NCBI GenBank assembly: GCA_039105265.1
Contig: JAPFFF010000010.1
Span: 2,666,001-2,730,000, forward strand
Reading direction: 5' to 3'
Length of the DNA stretch: 64,000 nucleotides
DNA from: Tritrichomonas musculus
Lineage: Eukaryota > Parabasalia > Tritrichomonadida > Tritrichomonadidae
This document shows, piece by piece, positions 48,415 through 59,830 of this stretch. The notes beneath the pieces are model-generated. The model was not told the DNA's origin, did no database searches, and was given only the letters and a program-made list of their open reading frames with translations. Positions within the stretch are counted from its first letter, which is position 1; the number at the start of each line of letters is the position of its first letter. A program made the position numbers and the translations under genes.

Positions 48415-51400
48415 ATGACAAATCAAACTCTAAGTATATCATATGAATATCAAGGAATTTCGGTTACTTTTAAAGATCAAGATGCAAAGAAAGAATTTGA
48501 ATTTTTAATTGAAATTTGTCAGGAAGTTGGAATTGATGAACCAAATATACAAACAATTCATCAATATTTTACAGAAAATCCAAATACAATAGAGGAAACA
48601 AATGAATTAATTTTATATACTCATTTAATGATAGAAACGTTAGCTTTAAAAGAACTTCATCTTGGTGATACTCTCGGATTAACATTAGATAATGTAAATG
48701 CTGAATATCAACAAAAAAGAGGAGATTTGATGAATTCGATAAAAGATATCAAAAAGAAAAAATCGGATAAATTTGAGGAATTATTTATTAAATTTGATAG
48801 AAGTCATTATTTGCCAGTTGATCCAACAGATTATGATATATGTTTGAATTATAAAGAAACAAGAGAATTGTATGAATTGGTTCAACACGCTTTTCATATG
48901 GACCCAGGAAGAAAGTTAGATCAAGCTTTCGATGCAACTTTTCAATTAGGGGATCTCTATTATTATTCATTTAGCGGGAAACCTTACAATCCTCTTTATA
49001 TGAAATTTTACATAGCATTTATTCAACCATCTTGGGGCGAATTGAATAAACAGGTTTTAATAAGTTTATTGAATACTGATGCAATTTTTGAGGTTTGTGA
49101 TGCGTTAAATTCAAAAATATCAAGAACAATAATATATGAAAATAAAGGAACAAATGAACAACGTCAATTCCGATTCCTTCCGAAAGAAAGAATGGACATT
49201 CGAGCAGATGATTATATATCTTTAGCAGGAGCTGAACAAGACGGTGCAATGTATGTATTGAATAATCTAAAAGGAATTCTAACAGTTTTACAAAATTTGG
49301 AAAAAAATCATGAAAATGTTCAAACTTTATTCACAGTTGCTTTAATAAAATATATTCATTTTGAAAATAAAAACTGGTTTGATCCTTCAGTCTTTTCAAA
49401 ATATTTGAATATTTTATTAACTGATTGTGAAAAGTTTAATGTAACCAATTATAATGACCTGGTTTATGGTGATAAATGGGATGAAACGAGAAACTTTATT
49501 TTGCAAAAAGTATTACTTTGGAATAACGAACAAGATCAATGGACATTTAAGGCACAACTCAGACAAAAAGTGATTCATTCAATGGCACGACAAAAAGATA
49601 TCAAAGATCTTTGTGAGAAATTATTAATGGAAAAGTTAACATTAGAATGCACCCCGATATCACCTGATAACGTACAAGATCAAATGAAAATGTTGGAAGA
49701 AATAGTCGACAAGAAAGGGGTTGATATCGATGATAGATACACAACAATTTGTACCATGTTAATTCAAGAAATTGCGGAAATCAATCCAGAAAGAGGTGCA
49801 GCTTTAATGAAAGGAAGTACAGACGAAAGAAATGTTGCCTTATTACATTTGAATATTTGGTATGTTATCCAAGATTACATTCATAATACGACAACTCCAG
49901 AAGATATCCGAATAAAAAATTGTGTTGAGCAATTTAGACAATATCCATACTCGTCAAAAGCAATAGAAAATATAATGAATAGTTACAACAAAAATGATAA
50001 AAATCAAGCTTATCGTCGAATAATTGGTGAAACTGCATATAATTTGTGTTTAATGAAAGCATATACTGGTGAAATAGGTTTGGATAAAGTGATAGATTTA
50101 TTACCACAAATGTTTTCAAATTTAGATAAAGACATAAAACAAGAGTTACAAACATTTTTATCATCTGAACCCAATCTTGACCAGGATCAAACGTTATTTA
50201 TGATTGCAAATGACAAGTTATGGGAAACTCAAGTATCAATGGAGGAATTGTATGCAAATAACCCAGATATTATTAACATGATGCACAAACAATGGATTGC
50301 TGAAAAAATAAAAAAAAGAGAAAAAATTTGGTTAGATGAGGCAAAAGCTGAAGAACAAGAAATTCAAAATGAAGCAGAAAATCAAGAAATTTTAGAAGAA
50401 GGGGTTCAACCAATACAATTACCTGAACAAGAATTGAATCAAGGGTCAACGGATCAAGAAAGAGGAAATAACGATAATCAATGGGAAAGATTTTTAGCTC
50501 AAACAAGAATCGAACAAAGAGACACTTGGCAACGTTATTTACAGGTTCTTCAAGATGAAAATCCATTTTTTAATAAAGACAATATTGAAATAAATCAATT
50601 TATGAGTATAATTGATAGAGAATTTCATAATATAAATATGAATTCAATAAAACAACCAAGTGAAATAACCGCACAATTAACAAAAGCTTATCCAGAAATG
50701 TATTGGATAATAATGATTGAATATATGAGAGCTTATTTAAAATGGTCATTAGGAACAAATGATCAAATAACAGATCAGGAATCAGTAGATGAATTGAATG
50801 GAAGAGGTTTTACAGAGCAATCAGAAAGATCAGTAAATCAGATGAGAAATGAATGGAATGGACAATTGAATGATTTGAAAGGGAAACTTGGAAAACTTTG
50901 GGAGATAGGATCTCAACATGAAAACTTAGGACCGGATAAAGATAGTTGGATAAATCAAATGGTTTATCAAGAATATCCAACAAAAAATGCATTAAGAGAA
51001 TTTATTGATACAAAGACATTTCAAAATGAATTCTATCATGATTTTCAAGAATATGGAAATAAAACTTATGCAGAAATTCGAAGAGTTTTGGGAGCATTCA
51101 ATTTTTCAGAGAAATATATTCAAGAATTAGCTCATCAATATTGGACAAATGATGATGAATTTAATGATCGAAATACTCGTAGCAGAAGAGATAAAATGGA
51201 AAATAAATTCAATAAAGAAGGTGGTGTGAAATCGCAAATTCAAAATGAGTTCAGAAGGTGGAGTACAATTAAAAATAATCGAATGGAAACAATAACTATA
51301 ACAATTGAAAATCTAGTAAGAGCTGAAAGGATAACTCAAAATGATATGAATTCAGAAAGAACAAGATTAATTGAAAATTATGTAAATGGTGATAATTTGA

Positions 51401-54400
51401 GAAATGAACAGAAAGGTGAAGAGTTACAAAATATTAAAGAGGATTCACAAGATTATTTAGATCATCATAACGAACAAGCAATAACTCAAAGAATTCGACA
51501 ATTGTATGATAATAATGGTATTGTATCAACAGACGAAGAAATAAGAACAAAATATGCAGAATATCTATCAAGTCAAAATAAAGACAGTTATTTATCTGAG
51601 TTAGGTAGAGAATTACTGCAAAGGCGAAATTCAGCAGTTACAAATTGGATTCAGAGATTCAATAATGAAATTGGAACAAAGATTGAAAATATTAATTTTA
51701 TTCATGGAATTGTATCAAGTGTTGAAAAAGTGAATCTAACCGCTGTCAAACAAAGTTTTATTAATCAAGTTCAATCAACTCCTCAAAATGGTGAAAATCT
51801 ATTTAATGAACTGAAAAATGATATGGAAAGACGAGAAGCAAATGCAAAAGATCAACAAATAAATCATTATGGAAATCAAATTCATCGTTTAATATCAAAT
51901 TCTGGTCGACCATTTACTGTTGAGGGAATTCGTGATACAGAGGTGAAACCGATTTTAGATATTGAAAATATTCAGGAGAGAGATAGAAAATTCAATGAAT
52001 GGGTAAGAAATTGGGAAACAAAAGAACAATTAATTCAAACAAAAATTCAGAATTTGGAAAGAACTTATGTACAAAAATATCAAATAACAAATAAAGAAAT
52101 TGATTCAGCATCAATTCTTCAACATATATTGAACAAAGTGGCAACAACTTACAATCAAGATACAGTTTTATCAAATATCAATGAAAAAATTGAAAGAAAT
52201 ACAGAAATTGTTAAAACCCTGAAAGAACGTTTAGAATTAAATAAATTAGAGGATACATTTCGAGAAGCATATGGTCAAGAATTTACACAGGCAAAATGGT
52301 ATGATATGATTCGAGAACATTCAAATCTCCCAATTGATCAACAAATTAATGTAATAAAAGCTCATATTCAACAAAAAAATAGAGAAACAGGAAATCTTAT
52401 ACAAAATGTTAATAATAAATTGACTGAGTGTTTTCAATCAGCATTTCCAGATTTCGATAATTCGTATATTAATGAAAAAGTAATTGAATTGTTATTCCGA
52501 TCTTATCCTGAAGTTAACCGAAATTATTCACAATTAGAAGCAAAATTACAATCGTTATTACCTCAATTTAAGAAAATGGGAGAATTATTTAGAAAATGGA
52601 ATTCTCAAAATATAAGTAATATCTATTTAGGAATGAAAACATTTCAAGATGCGGGTCATGAAGTTCCACGTTTATTTGAATTAGCTGAGGAATATGAAGT
52701 TCGTTTAGAAATAATTGAATATAATCCTTTGAATCTTCTGAAAATTACAAATGAGCCTGAAAACCAACAAAATCAAAAAATGAGAGAAGAATTAGAATTA
52801 TTGAAACAAAAAAGAAATGCGATATTGAGTGATAGTAATTTTCGATTGAAAATTGATCAATATTGTCAAGGAAGAAACTCGGTTGAAAAAGAAACATTAA
52901 TTAAAGAAATTGTTGGTCATTGTGATAGAGTTGAAGATGTTGATAAATTTATTGATGCAAAGACGAGATATATTGGTTTTGGAAAAAATTGGAGTCAGTT
53001 TCAAACAAGAGTCGATTTTGATAATTTTTATAAGAGCAATCGAGAGAGTTCAAATTTGAATTTGTTAATGAGATCAAATTTTGGTCAAATGTCACCAGAA
53101 GATAATATAAAAATTGATGAGTTGAAAGTATATTTATCAAATACATATCCAGACATTTTCCCTCAAAGTGAATGGTCATATATTCAAGAAGACAAATTTG
53201 AGGAAGACGGAGCTAAATTTTATGCATATTTGCAAGGTGAAATGATGTATCAACAAATAAGATTAATGTATCCTCCAAACACAATGCCTGCCACTTGGGA
53301 TCATGCTCAATATCATTCAAATATATTCAAAGCATTGGATAAATTACAAAAAGAATTTCTAAGAAAAGAGCCACTTTATCGATCAATTAAAACAGATCGG
53401 AATTTCAATCTAGCTTTGAATGAATATAATGAGATTGCTCCAGATCACGAAAAATTAACTGCTGAAAGAATTTTTGCAACTGCTCGTCCAACAGATGATA
53501 TTCTTAAATTAACACAGTCTTTACGTAATCAAATTCAATCAAAAATTAATTCTGTGGAATTCAATGATAGTTTAGAAAGAGCTATTCGTGAAGTATGGAA
53601 ACCACATTTTCCAAATGATTTCAAAAGTGCTGAAGATTGGAGAACTGAATTTGGTGATAATTATAAGGCAAGAAATGCGATTTTAAAATTAACTCCGGGT
53701 TATCAATTTTGGGCAAATGTTAATCCTCATGAAGAGGTAAATTTAAAGAATTATATTGTTAGAAATGGTGGAACAATTGAATCGGCTTATCAAGCGTTAA
53801 ACAATTTTTATAGTCAGTATTATCCGATTTATAGTCGACAATGGGTAGGGAATCCAACTTTATTACCTTATTTAACAAAATACAAAAATAAATTTGGAGG
53901 TTCTGAACAATCAGCGTTGTATTATTTATTTGGAAAATTTTATGGAGATTTGAATAGATGTTTACAATTCTTCGCAGCTTATGAAGGAAATCAAGAAATC
54001 GAAAATATGAATGGAAGTCAAAAATATTCAGATATTAATTCATTTTTGCAAACAGTTGTGAATCAAGGTGATGCAGTCAATCAATCTACATTTTTAAATA
54101 ATATTCAATCAAGTGTTACCAATTTTTCAAATTCAAAATCAAATTGGGAATCAAACACTGATTTTCGAAATCATGTTTTTTATCTAGAAGCATTGAAAGA
54201 GGAAAATAAAACAGGGTTGAAATATGATTTTTCATGGGATGAAGACAAAATGTATAAAAATTATTTAATTCCATTAGCTAAGAAATATTACCAACAATTC
54301 GTTGGAAAAAGATATATACCTGATTCAAATACTAATAATTCAAATGTTTCAACAGAATACAATAATATTATTTTAGCCGCGGAAGATTATCGTAAAAAGA

Positions 54401-57400
54401 ATGATGATTGGGAAAATTCAAATGTGAAATCAACATTAGAAAGATATCAAAATGAAGGTCGAATAAATTCAAAAAAGAGTTATGAAGATTTGAAAGATGA
54501 ATTTGAAAAACCAGCTGATGCAATGAAATATTTAGAAATTGAGAAAAATAAGAAAACATTATTGGTGGCTCTCGGAAGAAATGAAGACGAAGAATTACCG
54601 AGAGGAGATGTAAATTTTGCTCCATATCACGATATTGACGAAAAAGATTTAACATCAAGATTAAATTGGTTATTAAATTTTGTTTCAAAAATTGAAGATG
54701 AGAACACAGCTTCTTGGAATTCACCAGCCTTTTTGAAAATTCATTCTGATTATCGATCAAATCATTCCGACGATAGATCAACTCAAACAATTAATCAATG
54801 TAAAATCAAATATGGATTAGATTATGAATCAGCAAAAATAGATTTAAAATATCACTATTTATTAGAGAAATATCGTGAAGAATTTCAAGAAGATTATTCA
54901 ATAAAAGAAACAGATCCAAATAACGATCAAAAATTAGCACATATTCATGAAATTGAAAAGTTATTGAAAAATTATAAAGATTATAAAGTAGATAATGAAT
55001 TACAAATAAAATTAAATTGTTATAATGCAGAGTCGGGTCAAGACACTCTAAATCATTTATGGTTAGTGAAAAAGTTTAAAGATAATGTTCAATCAGCAAA
55101 AATTTATTTAGAATATTGGACATATGTTGGAAAAATAAATGCAATTACGTCAGATAATAATGATATAAAAGATGTACCAATATCTTTAGCCGGTATAACA
55201 AAATTGAAAGAGATTTTTAATAATGTCTCAAAAGATGATACGGCATTTCAATCAGTAAGTTTTCAACAATTATTAAATCAATATAATGATATTAAACATT
55301 CACATTATGATGCTACTGATATTAAACGACTTTATGGAAGTTATATAAATTGTACAAATGCAATGAAATGTGTATTGTTAGAACATGAACTAGAAACTAC
55401 TTATCAGTTGTCAAAAGAGAATTTCCCTAAAAATTTTGATGGAAAATGGGAAACATATTTGAAAGCTTTAGAGAATAAAAAGAGTGAAATTGATATAAAG
55501 AAAAATTCAATACTTTGGGATAGTGAAGTTCGAAAATGGTATGATTATGCAAAAGAGAACGTTGATTCGACTCTTCCAACAATAGAACAAATGATGATCG
55601 ATGATAAGTACAATAAAGATATTGTTTATTATAAAATTTTAACGAAAATTTGGGGAAAATTTACAGGGAAAGAATATCCAAATTTCGAAACTAATTATCA
55701 AGTAACAAATGCAAAATTAGCTAATAAAATCAATAATTACATAAAACGATATGAGAAATTTCGGATTGATGGTGACATTCAGAGACTATTAGTCAATCAA
55801 AAACAAGAAGTTTCTATAGATGATTTATTTAATAGATATATTGATTCTGATAATCCAGATGATGATGTGTTAGACGCTAGACGATATTTGCAAAATGAAA
55901 TTTGGGAATCAGAATACAAAGCGTTTTGTGAAGAAGTAGGATTGAAACCAGATACAAAGATGAACACATTCAAAAATGAAAAAGAAAGATATAAATTTTT
56001 CGATTTGAAGATGAAAGAAACAAGAGATATTAAACCAAAATGGGAAAAATTAATGCCAGAAGTAGAACATTGGAATCGTTATCAAGAACCGAAAGATCAA
56101 TTGCATAAATGGGAAGAAGTTCATAAAAAATATGACGGAAATATTGATAAAGTCTATGAAGAAATTGTATTCGAAAATAGAAAAAAGAAATTCGAGGAAG
56201 ATTTTCCAGATGATACATGGTCTTCAAATTTATCCAAAAAAGATCAAATAGAAAAACTTGACGAGTTCTTTCGAATTTATAATACATATTATTATACACT
56301 TCCTAACTTCAAAAACACATTAGATGAATATAATAGAAGATTTAATACAGAAAAATTATCAGTTCAAGATATCGTTACCAAATATAAGACTGATTCTACG
56401 GGTTGTTTGAATATGATGAATTACAAAATATTGAAACTCAAATTACAAAAATTAGATAAAGATTTTAATGAAAAAGATTATGGAGAAAATTCGGAAGATA
56501 TTAGTAAAATGCAAAGAGAATTAGAGAGATATGAAACAAATCAAAATCAATTAAAGACTTCAACAAATATAAACGGTCTCTATAATGAATATGAAGACAA
56601 ATATAAAGATACTGCAAAGAAATTAGAAGATATTGAGAAAGAACAAAAATATAAAGTAAATAATGTTCTCAATTTTTTGAAAATTATGATTAAAATCAAA
56701 GACTTAGAAACAAAATATAAGAAAGTTTTTAATTATGAAGATCGTAAAAGTTGGGGTTCAACACCAAGTGCTCAATTCGAATATTTAGAAAAAATTGAAA
56801 AGAGATATCAGAAAGAAAAGGAAAAATTAGATAGTTTCAGAGGAATTGATAAATTAGTTGATTTATATAATGATTCACATGGTTTAACAGGTGATAATGT
56901 CAAAAGTATTGATGATATATTTGCAGAAAATGAATACCATTGTTATAAGACTTATCAAACATTATTATTAACGAAATACAATTATTTGAATCCCAAAGCT
57001 CCAAAAGATGATTCATATACAGGAAGTCCAAAGAAATTTTGTGAAGAATTGGAAAAAGAAATATCAGAAATTGAACGCGTTTATGACAAATTCAAAGGAA
57101 AAGATGGTTGGATGAAATTATCTTTGGATGAACGAGAGAAAATCATTCAAAATTATAAAGATGAAGATACAGGTAATTATAAAATTGAATTGCAAGGTGA
57201 ATTGCAAAAATATAAGAAAATATTCAATCTTGATTTCCCCATTGATTCAACAATTAAACAATGGAATAAAGAAGGAAGAGATATCAAATATCTTAAAAAT
57301 TACTTAGCGTATGTCAATAAATATTCAGAAAATAATGAATATCATGAATTGATAAACAAATATAATTCTAAAAATAAAGATAAGCCAATTCCAGCCGAGT

Positions 57401-59796
57401 ATTTTACTCCTTATGATAAAATGAAATATGCTACCTTAGAACCTCTCAGACAAAGATATGAAACAGCATTCGGTATGGATATAACAATAAATCAAATGAT
57501 GCAATATGCAAAATATTTAAAAACAACTTACGGAGTCAATTGGAGAGTACAAGATGAGAATTTAGATTTTGATTTCAATATTGCAAAAATCGCTAACAAG
57601 GCAAATATTGTTTGGAGAGAATATGAAAATTATTTAGGACACACGAAAAAGAATAGAGTTGACTTCGATACTGCAATAAAATCATATAAAACTCAAAATG
57701 GTATTGGAACGTTAACGATTCAAGATATGAAACAATTTATAAAAGAGGTGAAAGATTTATCAAAGAAATCAAAAACAGATTCGAAGAATAAATTAATAGA
57801 TTCAATAGATTCAATCAATAAGAACAAAGATAAAGATCATCAAATTTCAACCGATATGTTGGAGAAGTTAAGTGTTAATTCTGATAATTTGGATGCGTTA
57901 CAAACAATTATTGAGTTCATTCCTGATTATGAAAATCATTTTAATAAGAAAGTGAATCCAAATGATTTAAATAGTTTTCATGAAGATCCTAAGAATCCAA
58001 ATTGGATACATGTCTTAGAAAAGATAGCATTTTTGCCATTAATTGACGATCATAATTCAATAGAAAAGAAAAATGGAAAAATGTCAAGAGATTCTGTAGA
58101 GAGTGTAGTTAAAAAATATATTTTGAATAAAGATCCAACAAATCCATTGAAAGATTCAGATGTTAAAATAGATCATATTAGACCTGCTTATGAAGAATAT
58201 AAAAAGGAAGTCACGAAAGAAAAAGAAGAGTATTTCAAAACTATGTTATCAGAATATCATAAGCATACAGATGATTCTTCAGAAACATATCAAAATTTGG
58301 TTCAATTATATCCAAACTTAGATGATTTAGAACGATACCTAAAATTGAATAGATATATCTTTAAAACAAATAAGATATATAAACAACTCAAAGAACATTA
58401 CAAGAAAGAACACACACCTTTGAAATATTCGGATTATCAAGATAAACCTGTGAATAATTTAGAGCCAACAATAATAATATTACAGAATTTAGAAAAAGAA
58501 GCTCAAAAAGAATGGGATGAAGAGAAGAAGAAAGACGATAAAGAGAAAGAACATAAAAAGAAGGTTGAATTAAAACTAAGTGATTTGAATTCGATGAGAC
58601 GAAAAGTAGGATTAACTGAAATTGGATTCGAACGTTATAAAAATATGGAAACCGATACTGCATTATCTGACATTAATAATATGATGAATGAAGCAAGACA
58701 AAAAGAATCTGAAAAGAATTCAAATAACAATACATCTGTTGGAATTGGTGGTGCATTAAGAAATAATTTCATAGGTACAACAATGAATAAACCTGCAGCA
58801 ACAACAACACCAGCAACAACGACAACGACAACAACAACAACGACTGATACGAATACAATGCCTACAATTAATGATGGAAGTGAAAAGAAAGAAGAAAGTG
58901 TATGGTCTAAAAATTATGAAGGTGGAATAACTAGTTTAATTCAACAAAGTGCAAAAGGTATATCAATTAGATCATTATTAATGGAACAACAAAAGAAAAA
59001 TAAATTAAATGGAAAAACATCAATAATGTCTCAATTTAATGAAAACGCTCCTCCTAAACCTGTTGTACCTTATTCATCTAATTCAAATACTAATAATTTA
59101 TTTTCATCAAAAACAACAATGACAGAAGAGAAAGAAACACCAATTGAAAAGAAACCGATTGTAAGCCCAATATCTGAAAAACCAATGACATTAACAAAAA
59201 TTGAACCAGGAAAGAAAATTAACTTATTACCTACAAAAGTTGATCAACCTGAAGTGGTCAAAACCAAAAATAATATGATACAAGTTTTACCAAGAAGAGG
59301 TCGAAAGAATTTACCTTTACGCTTTAAAGCAAAAGAAGAAATGGAACAACAACAAAAAGCAATTGAAAAAGTTGAAGAAGAAAGTGAAGAGGTTGAAATC
59401 AAACCAAAGAAACCAACAATTAATACAAAAGCTAAATCAAGTAAACAATTTAAGAAACAAAAATCTGAAAGAACGAAACTCTTAAAGAAAAATTCAAAAG
59501 CTAAAAAGAAGAAAGATGATGACGATGAAGTTATTTCAGAAAAGAGTACAATTGATAAAGAAGATATCTCAAAGAAAAAGACAAAGACGAAACCATTACA
59601 AAGAAAAGTCGATGCTATTGTACCAAAACCAACAATAACCCCAATCCCTGAATCAATTCCAAAAACAATCCCTGAATCAATTCCAAAAACAATAACAGAA
59701 GAAAAACCAGCAACCGAAGTCAAACAAATTCCTAAAACATCTGAAATTCCAAGTGTAATTCAAAATAATCCTCAATTAATGAAATATTTTAAGTAA
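48415..59796 (+). CDS. Giant repetitive helical protein (3793 residues), function unknown
   Basis: This is a single uninterrupted frame of 11.4 kb, about 450 kDa. Residues 1-650 look globular (YEYQGISVTFKDQDAKKEFE; LGDLYYYSFSGKPYNPLYMK). From about residue 650 to 3450 the chain is helical and highly charged, with a recurring degenerate module: [ST]-x-x-[DE]-[IL]-x(3)-[YF]-x(3-7)-[DA]-[AV]-x-x-YL, then an aromatic helix with Y-x(3)-F; examples near bases 54481, 54790, 55316, 55815, 56120, 56361 and 56911. The C-terminal 350 residues are low-complexity: a Thr run (58799-58852), Lys/Glu blocks and a duplicated PESIPKTI. No enzyme motif seen. Size and repeats suggest a scaffold, tegument or tape-measure-like role; this is inference. 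Confidence 0.85.
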   Translation: MTNQTLSISYEYQGISVTFKDQDAKKEFEFLIEICQEVGIDEPNIQTIHQYFTENPNTIEETNELILYTHLMIETLALKELHLGDTLGLTLDNVNAEYQQKRGDLMNSIKDIKKKKSDKFEELFIKFDRSHYLPVDPTDYDICLNYKETRELYELVQHAFHMDPGRKLDQAFDATFQLGDLYYYSFSGKPYNPLYMKFYIAFIQPSWGELNKQVLISLLNTDAIFEVCDALNSKISRTIIYENKGTNEQRQFRFLPKERMDIRADDYISLAGAEQDGAMYVLNNLKGILTVLQNLEKNHENVQTLFTVALIKYIHFENKNWFDPSVFSKYLNILLTDCEKFNVTNYNDLVYGDKWDETRNFILQKVLLWNNEQDQWTFKAQLRQKVIHSMARQKDIKDLCEKLLMEKLTLECTPISPDNVQDQMKMLEEIVDKKGVDIDDRYTTICTMLIQEIAEINPERGAALMKGSTDERNVALLHLNIWYVIQDYIHNTTTPEDIRIKNCVEQFRQYPYSSKAIENIMNSYNKNDKNQAYRRIIGETAYNLCLMKAYTGEIGLDKVIDLLPQMFSNLDKDIKQELQTFLSSEPNLDQDQTLFMIANDKLWETQVSMEELYANNPDIINMMHKQWIAEKIKKREKIWLDEAKAEEQEIQNEAENQEILEEGVQPIQLPEQELNQGSTDQERGNNDNQWERFLAQTRIEQRDTWQRYLQVLQDENPFFNKDNIEINQFMSIIDREFHNINMNSIKQPSEITAQLTKAYPEMYWIIMIEYMRAYLKWSLGTNDQITDQESVDELNGRGFTEQSERSVNQMRNEWNGQLNDLKGKLGKLWEIGSQHENLGPDKDSWINQMVYQEYPTKNALREFIDTKTFQNEFYHDFQEYGNKTYAEIRRVLGAFNFSEKYIQELAHQYWTNDDEFNDRNTRSRRDKMENKFNKEGGVKSQIQNEFRRWSTIKNNRMETITITIENLVRAERITQNDMNSERTRLIENYVNGDNLRNEQKGEELQNIKEDSQDYLDHHNEQAITQRIRQLYDNNGIVSTDEEIRTKYAEYLSSQNKDSYLSELGRELLQRRNSAVTNWIQRFNNEIGTKIENINFIHGIVSSVEKVNLTAVKQSFINQVQSTPQNGENLFNELKNDMERREANAKDQQINHYGNQIHRLISNSGRPFTVEGIRDTEVKPILDIENIQERDRKFNEWVRNWETKEQLIQTKIQNLERTYVQKYQITNKEIDSASILQHILNKVATTYNQDTVLSNINEKIERNTEIVKTLKERLELNKLEDTFREAYGQEFTQAKWYDMIREHSNLPIDQQINVIKAHIQQKNRETGNLIQNVNNKLTECFQSAFPDFDNSYINEKVIELLFRSYPEVNRNYSQLEAKLQSLLPQFKKMGELFRKWNSQNISNIYLGMKTFQDAGHEVPRLFELAEEYEVRLEIIEYNPLNLLKITNEPENQQNQKMREELELLKQKRNAILSDSNFRLKIDQYCQGRNSVEKETLIKEIVGHCDRVEDVDKFIDAKTRYIGFGKNWSQFQTRVDFDNFYKSNRESSNLNLLMRSNFGQMSPEDNIKIDELKVYLSNTYPDIFPQSEWSYIQEDKFEEDGAKFYAYLQGEMMYQQIRLMYPPNTMPATWDHAQYHSNIFKALDKLQKEFLRKEPLYRSIKTDRNFNLALNEYNEIAPDHEKLTAERIFATARPTDDILKLTQSLRNQIQSKINSVEFNDSLERAIREVWKPHFPNDFKSAEDWRTEFGDNYKARNAILKLTPGYQFWANVNPHEEVNLKNYIVRNGGTIESAYQALNNFYSQYYPIYSRQWVGNPTLLPYLTKYKNKFGGSEQSALYYLFGKFYGDLNRCLQFFAAYEGNQEIENMNGSQKYSDINSFLQTVVNQGDAVNQSTFLNNIQSSVTNFSNSKSNWESNTDFRNHVFYLEALKEENKTGLKYDFSWDEDKMYKNYLIPLAKKYYQQFVGKRYIPDSNTNNSNVSTEYNNIILAAEDYRKKNDDWENSNVKSTLERYQNEGRINSKKSYEDLKDEFEKPADAMKYLEIEKNKKTLLVALGRNEDEELPRGDVNFAPYHDIDEKDLTSRLNWLLNFVSKIEDENTASWNSPAFLKIHSDYRSNHSDDRSTQTINQCKIKYGLDYESAKIDLKYHYLLEKYREEFQEDYSIKETDPNNDQKLAHIHEIEKLLKNYKDYKVDNELQIKLNCYNAESGQDTLNHLWLVKKFKDNVQSAKIYLEYWTYVGKINAITSDNNDIKDVPISLAGITKLKEIFNNVSKDDTAFQSVSFQQLLNQYNDIKHSHYDATDIKRLYGSYINCTNAMKCVLLEHELETTYQLSKENFPKNFDGKWETYLKALENKKSEIDIKKNSILWDSEVRKWYDYAKENVDSTLPTIEQMMIDDKYNKDIVYYKILTKIWGKFTGKEYPNFETNYQVTNAKLANKINNYIKRYEKFRIDGDIQRLLVNQKQEVSIDDLFNRYIDSDNPDDDVLDARRYLQNEIWESEYKAFCEEVGLKPDTKMNTFKNEKERYKFFDLKMKETRDIKPKWEKLMPEVEHWNRYQEPKDQLHKWEEVHKKYDGNIDKVYEEIVFENRKKKFEEDFPDDTWSSNLSKKDQIEKLDEFFRIYNTYYYTLPNFKNTLDEYNRRFNTEKLSVQDIVTKYKTDSTGCLNMMNYKILKLKLQKLDKDFNEKDYGENSEDISKMQRELERYETNQNQLKTSTNINGLYNEYEDKYKDTAKKLEDIEKEQKYKVNNVLNFLKIMIKIKDLETKYKKVFNYEDRKSWGSTPSAQFEYLEKIEKRYQKEKEKLDSFRGIDKLVDLYNDSHGLTGDNVKSIDDIFAENEYHCYKTYQTLLLTKYNYLNPKAPKDDSYTGSPKKFCEELEKEISEIERVYDKFKGKDGWMKLSLDEREKIIQNYKDEDTGNYKIELQGELQKYKKIFNLDFPIDSTIKQWNKEGRDIKYLKNYLAYVNKYSENNEYHELINKYNSKNKDKPIPAEYFTPYDKMKYATLEPLRQRYETAFGMDITINQMMQYAKYLKTTYGVNWRVQDENLDFDFNIAKIANKANIVWREYENYLGHTKKNRVDFDTAIKSYKTQNGIGTLTIQDMKQFIKEVKDLSKKSKTDSKNKLIDSIDSINKNKDKDHQISTDMLEKLSVNSDNLDALQTIIEFIPDYENHFNKKVNPNDLNSFHEDPKNPNWIHVLEKIAFLPLIDDHNSIEKKNGKMSRDSVESVVKKYILNKDPTNPLKDSDVKIDHIRPAYEEYKKEVTKEKEEYFKTMLSEYHKHTDDSSETYQNLVQLYPNLDDLERYLKLNRYIFKTNKIYKQLKEHYKKEHTPLKYSDYQDKPVNNLEPTIIILQNLEKEAQKEWDEEKKKDDKEKEHKKKVELKLSDLNSMRRKVGLTEIGFERYKNMETDTALSDINNMMNEARQKESEKNSNNNTSVGIGGALRNNFIGTTMNKPAATTTPATTTTTTTTTTDTNTMPTINDGSEKKEESVWSKNYEGGITSLIQQSAKGISIRSLLMEQQKKNKLNGKTSIMSQFNENAPPKPVVPYSSNSNTNNLFSSKTTMTEEKETPIEKKPIVSPISEKPMTLTKIEPGKKINLLPTKVDQPEVVKTKNNMIQVLPRRGRKNLPLRFKAKEEMEQQQKAIEKVEEESEEVEIKPKKPTINTKAKSSKQFKKQKSERTKLLKKNSKAKKKKDDDDEVISEKSTIDKEDISKKKTKTKPLQRKVDAIVPKPTITPIPESIPKTIPESIPKTITEEKPATEVKQIPKTSEIPSVIQNNPQLMKYFK
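59642..59690 (+). repeat. 24-bp tandem repeat near the 3' end of the giant gene
   Basis: Two perfect or near-perfect copies of ATCCCTGAATCAATTCCAAA plus four bases, encoding PESIPKTI twice, with a third weaker copy upstream (PTITPI). Confidence 0.8.
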
Positions 59797-59830
59797 ATAA
59801 ATGTTTATTTTTATTTTTATCATAAAAATT

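Noticed and set aside
49019-59723. Many minus-strand ORFs of 60-160 codons opposite the giant gene
   Set aside because: Their composition (Leu/Phe/Ile/His-rich) is that of antisense shadows of an AT-rich, Lys/Glu/Asn-rich coding strand.
59244-59723. 159-codon minus-strand ORF, Val/Phe/Ser-rich
   Set aside because: Antisense to the low-complexity tail of the giant gene; no independent coding sign.
59801-59830. Upstream start giving MFIFIFIIKI before MSNADI
   Set aside because: The ten residues come from the AT-rich leader and have no conserved look; the ATG at 59831 fits better.
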